Of a DNA stretch of 64,000 bases, positions 56,079 through 64,000 are shown in pieces. The first letter of the stretch is position 1; each line of letters begins with the position of its first letter. The notes under the pieces are model-generated. The model saw nothing but the letters and a program-made list of their open reading frames with translations. It made no database searches and had not been told where the DNA came from. The position numbers were made by a program, and so were the translations under genes. The DNA is taken from positions 248,001 to 312,000 of the forward strand of contig NC_085920.1 of the NCBI RefSeq assembly GCF_035222485.1, read 5' to 3'. This DNA comes from Podospora pseudoanserina. Its lineage: Eukaryota; Ascomycota; Sordariomycetes; Sordariales; Podosporaceae.

Positions 56079-57598
56079 GAGGACTTTTGACTCGGCGGTT
56101 TGCATTCTTTGGCGTTAGACAGGTTGGGCTTGTTGTCGTTTTTGGGCGGTTTTGGAAGGTGGCAGGGTTCGAATCAAGTCTCTGGCTGGGCAGCTGGGGG
56201 ACTGGGCTGGTGTTGGCAAGAGTGTTTGATATACGTATAGAGGTTCCCATCAATTGTGGAAGACGGATCAAGTATGGCTTTCTTACAAGTCTTGCTTTGC
56301 CCTCCTGTGATTTTGTTGAGCCCATCAACATACTGGCTCATGAAGCTGAAAACCTTTACCCGCCTTGCTATCCTCCATATATGGTAGCGAGCGAAGTCGA
56401 AATAAGGTTCATAAAAGGAACCGCCGTGCCACAGATCGCATTGACGCTGCGAGCTTATTTTCGCAAACCCTCATCTTGTTGACAGGTATACATACACATC
56501 CCGTTAATGGCCAAGGTAGCATAGGCAGAATGGGAAGCGAACCGCTTCTGCCGCGTTGCGGTACCGCTCGCCAAGATACCATGAGGGCTTTTCGGCCCAC
56601 CCAAGATCCAGCGAGAGCCAAGCTTTTTGGTGTTGAACTGGGGAGACCAGGGTCAGGGGCCGCTTACTTGTTGTAAAAGTCCCAAATGGGAACTGTGTGC
56701 CGAGTGAATGTACACTTCAAAATGGGTCTGGGTGGTTATCTATATGGAGTTGGATGGAGTTATCCGCCATCAAAAACATTTTGTTGGGATTTTGCTTGGA
56801 AATCTGTGACGGATGTCCGCGTTGCTCAAGACATTCATGGTTTTTGTCGCCAAGTTGTGTCAAGACTCAGACAGCTAACTCTCAATTGCTGACTCCTCCA
56901 AATTCTCCAACTTTCACATGCTGTGATTTAGTGCTCGGCCCTGCAGTACGGCGATTTCTGCAAGAGGACACCCCCCATCACATCTACGCTATCCGAGCGC
57001 CGTTGCAAGATGGCTGCGACTCTTTTCTTGCTGCCCAATGGCATTCTCAACATGAAGATAGGTACTAATACTCGATGCCGGCAGTGTCAACTGTCAAGAT
57101 GCGGGGTCGGGGAGGGAGGACTGCGGTGGCCGGTGTTCCAGGACGGTCCAGGAAGGTGTACCAGGTTCGTCCGGACCAACGGGACTTGACGCCGCATCAA
57201 AAGTCACAGGACCTTCCGTCCACGGCCTGGCTCTTGCATGCGGCTGGTTCTTGATTTGGCACACTTCAGGTTTTTTTGAACTTGTGTTGGGATACGTCGG
57301 CCCGCCAGCACAGCGGCGGCGGGCTTCTGGTACAATTTGGGATCAACGTCCGCTACTGGCAGTTCAAATGACCCAAACAAACGCCTCAAGATGCAACCCT
57401 GCAAGCCACAAGCTGCCCAAGCTCGACGCTAAGCGTTGCATCGCGAATGCGGGGAATGCCTGTCTCCCATGGACCCTGACGGCGTGGGGAAGACGCCATC
57501 GGTCTTGGCACTGTTGTAACTGTCTTCTCACCGTCTTACTACGGAGGATACGGACCGCGAGAACCACGATGGTGTCGGGCAGGGAGGGGAACCCAGAG
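56079..57598. other. Gene-poor region
   Basis: About 1.5 kb with small overlapping frames without family resemblance. No RNA gene or repeat family was recognised. The stretch ends in the cutinase promoter. Confidence 0.5.
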
Positions 57599-57606
57599 AT
57601 ATAAAG
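57599..57606 (+). promoter_or_regulatory. TATA-like box of the cutinase gene
   Basis: ATATAAAG lies about 175 bases before the cutinase ATG, followed by a CT-rich leader (57620-57780). Location and wording only. Confidence 0.4.
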
Positions 57607-57781
57607 ATGTCGAGATACTGTCCTCCTCGTCCTGCCTGAACTCACCAAGCACCTCTCAGCTCCAGATCTTCAACTCCAGCCATCACCAGCCCTTTTTCGA
57701 GTCTCATTCACTTGAGTACTCAGTCTCCTCTTTGGTCAGCTCTCAGCTCCTCGTTCAAAGTCTCTCGACAAATCCATCAAC

Positions 57782-58564
57782 ATGCGTTTCCTCGCTACCG
57801 TCGCCGCCCTCACCGGCACTCTCGTCGCGGCTCTCCCGAGCCCTCTCGAGGAGATTCGCACCCGGGAGCTTGTCGAGTCTCACCGCCAGACCATGGAGAC
57901 CCTTGAGGCTCGTGGCTGGAAGTCGGGTGCTGGTGCGACTGCCAACGAACTGCTCGATGGCGGCCCGTGCCCCAAGGTCATCTTCATCTACGCCCGCGGT
58001 TCCACCGAGGGTGGTAACCTTGTGAGTTTTGTCCTGTCTGTTTGCGAAATGAACCATAGCTAACGGAGCCAAAAGGGATCTCTCGGCAGCCCAACTGGTG
58101 TCGCTCTCGACGCTGCCTTTGGCGAGGCCAACGTCTGGGTCCAAGGTGTTGGCGGTGCTTACTCCGCCGGCCTCCTCGACAACCTCCTCCCCGAGGGCAC
58201 CACCACCGCCGCCATTAACGAGATGAAGAGCCTCCTCATCCGCGCCAACTCGCTCTGCCCCCAGGCCAAGATCGTCGCCGGTGGCTACAGCCAGGGTGCC
58301 GCCCTCGCCGGTGCCGCCATCTCCCAGAGCAGCGCCGCCATCCGCGAGCAGATCAAGGGTGTTGTCCTCTACGGCTGGACCAAGAACAAGCAGAACAACG
58401 GCAAGATCCCCAACTACCCTGCCGACCGTCTCAGGGTGTACTGCGAGAGCGGCGACTTGGTTTGCAACGGCTCGCTCATTGTTCTGCCTGCCCATGGCAC
58501 CTATGCTGATGAGGCTGCTGATGAGGCACCCAAGTTCCTGATCTCCAGGATCAATGCCAGCTAG
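57782..58564 (+). CDS. Cutinase (secreted serine esterase)
   Basis: Exons 57782-58021 and 58076-58564 give 242 residues; the 54-base intron is GTGAGT...AAAAG. The signal peptide is MRFLATVAALTGTLVAALP. The cutinase signatures are all present: CPKVIFIYARGSTEGGN across the first exon end, GGYSQGAALAG with Ser152, CESGDLVC with Asp207, and PAHGTY with His220, plus four cysteines in the usual places for two disulfides. Cutinases (carbohydrate esterase family 5) hydrolyse the polyester cutin and related esters outside the cell; saprotrophs and plant-associated fungi use them. Length and triad spacing are normal, so the enzyme is probably active. Confidence 0.96.
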
Positions 58565-58990
58565 ATCAGGGGGTGGGAATGATGTGTGATGGATTGGTAT
58601 ATAGCATTGCATTTGTGTGGCGTTAGGGTTAGCAGCTTTATGATTGAATGACATTATGCGATTGGATTTAAACCGGAGCTGTGTCTATGAAGGAAGTGTG
58701 TTTGCATTGTGTGTGAAGATGCGATGTCATAGTTCGACTGGGTGATATTGTTGACTCACAAAGCGGGTGTGTTTGCTCCACAGGAATGTGGTAACTTGAT
58801 CTCGCTGCTCAGTTTGGCTTCTCGTCTGTCTCTTCTTCACACAGCTACACACTAAACCCGACTCAACCATCTTTGAATTTTTCTGCATTTCCGACCACTC
58901 TCACTCGGCCAGCGAGCGGTGTTGAAATCTACACTCCCCTTTCTTACCTCATCTCCGATTTTCAGTGATCATCGAAAAGAAGCCGACACG
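58565..58990. other. Intergenic region
   Basis: Cutinase 3' region and promoter of the next gene, with a CT-rich leader (about 58800-58960). No gene. Confidence 0.55.
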
Positions 58991-60195
58991 ATGCAAAGGC
59001 AAAATTGGTGAGCAGCTCTCTCCTCACGAAACCTTCCAACCTCCCAAGTTCTACCGCACTAGTTGAGAGATGGCTGACACTCATCAATGCTTTGTGTCAG
59101 GTCATTGTCAACAATGGAGTATCTACATCGAGCCAAGTTCGTGATGGACGACTGGCGTGCGCAAAGAGAGGTATCCGGTCAGTAAGTGGAATCCTTCCAG
59201 GCCAAAAGCCATGATCAGTAGTGGCAGTGTCTCACGGATGCCTTTCAGGCTGGTCCCCCAACCTGGGTCTGATGAGTATTTCGCCGAGTATCTCGAAGTA
59301 GTGCGAAGAACGATGGACCACCATGGTTTCAATGTCGACGCGCCACTAGTAGTCTCGAACCCTCTGCCGGTAGACCCAGCCTTGGAATCCTCTGTTGAAA
59401 TCGCTTCCAAACCAGTCAACACCGCTCACGAACAGGTCGGCACCGCCCCCGAACCAGTCGAAAGCGCTCCCGAGCCAGTCAACCCCCCCGCGGCCTCAGC
59501 TTCCACCACCCAGGCTCCAGCTATCCAAGCTGCTGGCGAAGCCGATGGTGATGAGGAGTCTTTTCAGCCTGGAAGCCAACGGACCAAGTGTCCCCGGGCC
59601 AACTGCACCACACTCATAGGTTCGGAAAAGTCATTGCAAACCCACATCACAAAGTAAGTGCAATACCTTTCCCAATAGCACCGCTGTGTGAAACCCCCCT
59701 ATTAACGGACAGTCTCACAGTCAGCACACACCAAAGCCAGGCAGTTCGTGTTGGATCTGCCCAAAGACCTTCCGCAACGATTCCACCCTCAGGCAGCACT
59801 ACGAAAATCACCACAAGCTTGACGGCGACGAGGTCAGAACAGCCATGGAAGCTTCGAAGGATTTGGCATCGATAGACCCTCAGTGGCTGCAGCCCAGATT
59901 TGAGGTGCAAGACCTCGTGCCGTCTTTATGGCAGGAAACCCTCAGGCTGAACAGACTGAAACTGGAGACGACGAGCAGGTATCGGCAGATGGATGAGCAG
60001 TCAATGAATAGTTGTCTGGAGAGTTTCCGGCATGGGAAGATGTTTGAGGGGGAGACTGGTCTGCCTTTTCTGGAAGGGATGGGCCAGAGGGGGCTCATTA
60101 ACGAGCTGATCAAGATTCGTGTAGAGACCCGTGCTTGGAAGAGGGACCTGGAAGAGCTAAAGAGGGTTGAAGCATTATACTCAGTACCTAGATAG
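58991..60195 (+). CDS. C2H2 zinc-finger protein
   Basis: Four exons, 58991-59007, 59101-59181, 59249-59653 and 59721-60195, give 325 residues; introns of 93, 67 and 67 bases have GT...AG ends and each frame closes. The start MQRQNWSLSTMEYLHRAKFV leads to a spacer with VNTAHEQVGTAPEPVE-type repeats (EPV units). Two C2H2 fingers follow: CPRANCTTLIGSEKSLQTHITNQH, completed by the last splice, and CWICPKTFRNDSTLRQHYENHH. The C-terminal 120 residues are helical (LWQETLRLNRLKLETTSRY, LINELIKIRVETRAWKRDL). It is probably a nuclear protein; the target is unknown. The five-codon first exon is the least certain part. Confidence 0.8.
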
Positions 60196-60902
60196 CTTCC
60201 AGTGAGAAAGGTCTTTGCCAAAAGAGGGGGACAAAGCACGTGGTGAAATGGTCAATATTCCCCAAGATAGGGTATGTCGGCAGCTAGCTTTGTTAAGTAA
60301 AGAAACCTGAGTTGGCCATAATGCATGTTGCGTGAATTGTCCGCTAGACTTACTCATGATAACACCCCAAGTCATGGATTATAGGGGAAGCCTGTTGTTA
60401 TTTGAACTGATGCCGCCCTGCCTTCGCGTCCCGCAAGTTCATCAAGACTGTCAGGCCTCCCTCCCTAAAGCCACACTGGGCCCATGGGCTCAGAGTAATA
60501 GCATGGGTCACCAACGATAGTCACATTGAATGGCGATATCAAGGCGCAATGAGAAAAGCCGTTCATCAATCCACCAAGTGATATATTACAATGAATAGTT
60601 CTTGTACGGCGGTCCGCCATTTTCCAACTCTCCCTCCATTCACCACTCCATGATAACCTGGACGCCGTGACCAAGAAGTACTGTTTTCGCAAAGAGAGTC
60701 AGCAAAGTGCATCATCAACAGGAAAGCATATCAAGATATCTTCTTACCATGCCAGCCATCCAGGCGACTTCCACAAGCCACAAGCTTGACACCCTTGCAT
60801 TTGATTGATAGCCACCTTCCCTCTCCTTCTTGGCTGACAGTTCTCGAACGCAGAACTGCTCCCGGTACTTAGCTTGACGCCGCTGCTTTCTGTTAGTGAA
60901 TA
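60196..60902. other. Intergenic region
   Basis: Region 3' of the C2H2 gene. A minus-strand frame at 60715-60984 overlaps the weak ORF to the right and may be a diverged 3' exon of it. Confidence 0.4.
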
Positions 60903-61505
60903 TTAGAAAGGTCGAAGAAGATCCTTGCAACATAACCGGGCGTGAAATCCGTAAGCCTGCATCTGGTTGATCGCCACCTCCCAAGACACCTCCTGAAGAG
61001 TCATAGCGGCGAGCTCCTTGCCCTGCGGAAGCTGAATCTCATGCCGCATGTACCCAAAGTAAAGACTGTCCCCCTTGGCGCGATCCTTGATGGAAGCCTG
61101 CACAGACGCGGGGAGTGTGTTGACATAGCGAACTGTCTCCTCACGGATGAGAGCGATGTACCGCTCCAACACATCGACGGAGACGCCAGGGCGAGGGCAC
61201 AAGTTGTACAAGTGCGCCCAGCACTCAGAGAAAGGCGGAATGTTGAATTTGGCAATTGCCGGTCCGGCATGTTCGCCAGGTAGGCGATGTTGTCCTTTTG
61301 GAGGACAGAGAATCCCGGGCAGGGGTGAGCTCCAAGCCAAAAGAGCGTGAGCAGGCTCAACGGTTGGTGTCGCTGGGTTGTGAAGAGGGGAGAGTTTGCG
61401 GAGAGAGGTCGACCGACCGCCTTGCGGCGGGGTGACTAGAAAGGGAGTTAGAATGAATCTCGAAGGCGATATTGGGGAAGAGTGTTCGGTTGTGGAATGG
61501 GACAC
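60903..61505 (-). CDS. Hypothetical protein (weak)
   Basis: A 200-residue frame. The first 90 residues are Pro/Ser-rich with little protein character. From about residue 85 it improves: AKFNIPPFSECWAHLYNL, VDVLERYIALIREETVRYV and MRHEIQLPQGKELAAMTLQE look helical and ordered. A second frame (61001-61360) runs MSLLTLFWLGAHPCPGF, so the true first exon may come from there. No family recognised. The true gene may use other exons at both ends. Confidence 0.4.
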   Translation of the reverse strand: MSHSTTEHSSPISPSRFILTPFLVTPPQGGRSTSLRKLSPLHNPATPTVEPAHALLAWSSPLPGILCPPKGQHRLPGEHAGPAIAKFNIPPFSECWAHLYNLCPRPGVSVDVLERYIALIREETVRYVNTLPASVQASIKDRAKGDSLYFGYMRHEIQLPQGKELAAMTLQEVSWEVAINQMQAYGFHARLCCKDLLRPF

Positions 61506-62690
61506 ACCCTGCTGGGCGAGCAGCTGTCACCTTTTTCGAATCTGGTGAAGTTGGGGAGTGGGGAGAGGAAGACAGAAGAGAGAGAGAGAGAAAAGATTAA
61601 AGCAAGCAGATTCTGCAGGCTGCGAGTGTGATGTCACCCAAGCTGCAAGCCCTGAGACCCGTAGTTGCCGGCCAGCCGGAGGCCGGCAGTGGTCAATTCT
61701 CGGCCCCGCTCAGGGCTAGGTGGGGCCGTTGTCAGGAGACAGGAATGGCCGGAGCTGCTCCGCCTGACTCGGCATCCCTCCAGAGGCAAATTCAGCGCCC
61801 GGCGATGAGTCGAGGTAGGAAGCCTGCAATATATGCGATTGTCTCCTTAGCCATGCTCCTCTTTGGTGAATCGTCCAGACGACTATGCCACAATGACCTC
61901 ACGTCTGCCGCTCTCATGTCCCCAGTTCTATTGACCAGGCTGCAGCTGTCAAAGAAGACAAACAATTTCCCAAAGTTCTGTTCAATCTAATGCTCACGTC
62001 TATCCCCATGCACTGGCTTTCACTACCTGAGGGCCGCAGAAGAACAAGAACGAGGGCAAATCACCGAACACATCATGTCTCCTTGCTCACCATCATCTAG
62101 CCACAGGACTCTGTTCAGTATGCTAGAATGTTGAAAGTCTTTGACCTTAGAGAGGCCCTCAATGCATTTGCTGCAGGTGATCTTGCTTGATATGCTAATC
62201 CATCAACCACATGAGCATTTTATGGAAGGGTCATAGGAAATAACTGAGTATACAGTGAAGAGTGTATACGGTTCAAGTTATTCCTAGTAGTGTATTAAAA
62301 TCATAGGAAGCTAGAAAAGAATACCTAGCATGTTTCTCCAGAACTCTAGACATTCTAGATCTTGATTCCGTTCATGAAAGTGCCCAAGCATCAGATAAAA
62401 GATCTTGATTAAAATATGTCGCCGACTTCTAGTTTGTACGGTCTCAGGTAACTACCATGGTAGAGCGTGTAAATTAGTATTCACTGAAGCCAGGGGAGCA
62501 ACTGTATCTGAGGCAGTGCAAATTTTTGCTCCATCGTTGCGGTTGATCGCCGACTCTCTCGTCCCAACTTTCAATTACTATAAATACTCCTTTCTGTCCT
62601 GTTTCTGAGACTCTTCTTTCCCTGACAACCGCACTCTCTCAACTCTCGTCCGAATCTCAGATTATCCTCAGATCCATCTCAACCGACAAT
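61506..62690. other. Intergenic region
   Basis: About 1.2 kb; it includes an AG repeat near 61578-61592 and the promoter of the Q-rich gene with a CT-rich leader (62600-62690). Frames at 61628-61990 and 62405-62608 lack support. Confidence 0.5.
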
Positions 62691-63542
62691 ATGAAGCAAG
62701 AGGAAGGCGCACAAAACCCCAACAATCTCCCAGTTATTCCCCCCCCGTCTAACAATGCCAATCATGGAGCACCACCTACTGCTGCTGCCTCCCTGAGGGA
62801 TCTGACAGCCTCTGTGGAGAGGCTCAGCGGTTATATGGAGATAATGAGCAGCCAAATCGCCACCTTGAGCAGCAGTATGGTCACCATGACCGCCAATATG
62901 GACAAGATGAGTGCCACCATGGAAAAGACCACCGACAATCTTTGGACGCTCAATGCAACAATTGGCAAGGTTCACGGAAGCCTTGACAAGATGCTGAAAA
63001 CGGTTCAGGAGCCAGGCCGGATTGATACGGTGCAGGGCAATGGTAACGGCCAGCCTCAACTCACTCAGCAGCAACAAGCCACCCAGCAGCAAAAGGTTCG
63101 ACAGGCATCCCAGCTACGCGCTCGCCAGCAGCAATACGCCCAGCAGCAGTTCGCCCAGCAGCAGTTCGCCCAGCAGCAGTTCGCCCAGCAGCAGCGCGCG
63201 CCCATGAACTTTGCTGCCGAGCCTCTGCAACAGCCTTCCATTCACACGCAGCAACCTCAAGGCTTCGCCACCACGCCTACCTTCGACTTCTGGAATGGGA
63301 CCCAGATGGCCCCCGCTTCTGGCCAGCAGAATCAGAATACTGCTTTCGGCAACGTACTCGCCGGAATCGCTCCCATGCGCTCCCAGGCCAGGCACGTCAG
63401 CGGCCCCTTGCCATTCCCCCTCATGACCCAGGACCAGACTGGAGCTGCCGGTACAGATCACGTTGTCAATGGGTTCGCTCACCCACGGATCTTTGGCATG
63501 CCCGAAGATGTGGCCAAGAAGCGTCGCCGTGAGGACTACTGA
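62691..63542 (+). CDS. Coiled-coil, Gln-rich protein with C-terminal basic motif
   Basis: A single-exon frame of 283 residues. Residues about 35-105 form an amphipathic coiled coil with heptad-like Met/Leu spacing (LRDLTASVERLSGYMEIM, MTANMDKMSATMEK). A Gln-rich stretch follows (QPQLTQQQQATQQQ...) with the five-residue unit YAQQQ/FAQQQ four times. The end carries a KKRRRED basic cluster, a likely nuclear localisation signal, with FPLMTQDQ and FAHPRIFGMPEDV just before it. No named family was recognised. Coiled coil plus Q-rich low complexity suggests a self-associating nuclear factor; that is inference. Confidence 0.75.
   Translation: MKQEEGAQNPNNLPVIPPPSNNANHGAPPTAAASLRDLTASVERLSGYMEIMSSQIATLSSSMVTMTANMDKMSATMEKTTDNLWTLNATIGKVHGSLDKMLKTVQEPGRIDTVQGNGNGQPQLTQQQQATQQQKVRQASQLRARQQQYAQQQFAQQQFAQQQFAQQQRAPMNFAAEPLQQPSIHTQQPQGFATTPTFDFWNGTQMAPASGQQNQNTAFGNVLAGIAPMRSQARHVSGPLPFPLMTQDQTGAAGTDHVVNGFAHPRIFGMPEDVAKKRRREDY
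63135..63194 (+). repeat. In-frame 15-base tandem repeat (4 units)
   Basis: TACGCCCAGCAGCAG followed by three copies of TTCGCCCAGCAGCAG, coding YAQQQ then FAQQQ three times. Near-perfect identity suggests recent expansion and possible length polymorphism. Confidence 0.95.
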
Positions 63543-64000
63543 TGATATTGTGAGTGAGTTGGAAAAGAAATATACCTGTGCTGAAATTGTGTGCTAACGG
63601 TTGTATCCTTCCAAAGGTACTTTGCTCATGCGCTTGGAAACGATGCTGTGCCCGCTGATTCGAGTGCAAACCCGGAGGAGCGCAACAAGACACCGGGAGC
63701 AAGCACAGCGAGCACAAATGTGATCTAGCAAGCATCGGGAGGGATTTGGGGCAAGCATTGAGGACAAAGGGAGTTAGGAGCAGGCACTGGTTGAGGCAGA
63801 TGCTTTAGCCTCCTTTGAGCTTTACAGCTTTTACAGAACTGGAAATATCACAGAGCATGTGTTCACTACCAGGCCAGGATCATTCACTCACCCTCATGCA
63901 GTTTCATTGTGACCATAGCCAATTGGGGATTGACGTGCTTGAATTGTGAATATCAAAATGACCCTCTTCATGACATGACGACCCGTGGCCCAAACTCCGA
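63543..64000. other. Window end, no gene recognised
   Basis: 3' region of the Q-rich gene. A short minus-strand frame (63466-63735) is not supported. Confidence 0.5.

Noticed and set aside
56160-56185. GGGTTCGAATC, tRNA T-arm-like word
   Set aside because: No acceptor, D-arm or anticodon stem can be paired around it.
57755-58654. 299-codon minus-strand frame opposite cutinase
   Set aside because: Antisense shadow created by GC-rich codons of the cutinase gene; the sense strand carries the complete catalytic triad.
61628-61990. 120-codon plus-strand frame
   Set aside because: No family resemblance, no upstream promoter-like context, mixed composition.

Overview
The window looks like nuclear DNA of a filamentous ascomycete, most likely a Sordariomycete near the Sordariales (Podospora / Neurospora / Chaetomium-type). 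The evidence is short introns of about 40-110 bases with GT...AG ends and CTRAY-type branch points, recognisable fungal families (Rtc1, Vps38/UVRAG, SLX4, SAT4-type rhodopsin-like protein, cutinase, DUF7918, DUF6604, NB-ARC-TPR genes), one tRNA-Thr(AGT), and AT-rich, stop-rich stretches that look like RIP-mutated relics. The species call is an inference; the gene calls rest on reading the frames and splice sites.

Layout. 0-6.5 kb: 3' part of an Rtc1/WDR24-like SEA-complex gene, a Rossmann-fold dehydrogenase-like gene, and a cysteine-rich secreted protein on the opposite strand. 6.9-14.1 kb: accessory tract with a two-exon secreted CVNH (cyanovirin-like) protein, an acidic / GRF-finger-like locus that may be decaying, AT-rich relics, a broken DUF6604 gene and an orphan gene. 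15-24.5 kb: single-pass membrane protein, Vps38/UVRAG, a small secreted protein, a SAT4-type seven-helix protein and a DJ-1/PfpI protein. 25-28.4 kb: tRNA-Thr, then an intact five-exon DUF7918 gene facing tail-to-tail a broken DUF7918 relative. 29.7-39.2 kb: conserved core block with an orphan gene, a CPD-type photolyase, ribosomal protein eS21, SLX4 and a NUDT19-like Nudix hydrolase. 39.2-47.2 kb: gene-poor, AT-rich island holding one secreted protein and an NLR relic (alpha/beta-hydrolase, NB-ARC, TPR). 47.3-51.6 kb: DUF2278 protein with a lamin-tail-like C-terminus, a zinc-finger-like protein and a SidJ-like hydrolase. 52.4-56.1 kb: a second NLR relic. 57.7-64 kb: cutinase, a C2H2 protein, a weak ORF and a Q-rich coiled-coil protein.

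The conserved genes serve TORC1 control (Rtc1), PI3K/autophagy and endosomal traffic (Vps38), DNA repair (SLX4, photolyase), translation (eS21, tRNA-Thr) and siderophore or nucleotide housekeeping (SidJ-like, Nudix). Between them lie fast-evolving genes: secreted small proteins, a CVNH lectin-like protein, and broken copies of self/non-self-recognition type families. I see no CRISPR array, rRNA operon or secondary-metabolite cluster. The most useful new gene models are the CVNH gene (its second exon is not covered by any long ORF) and the reassembled multi-exon genes listed below.
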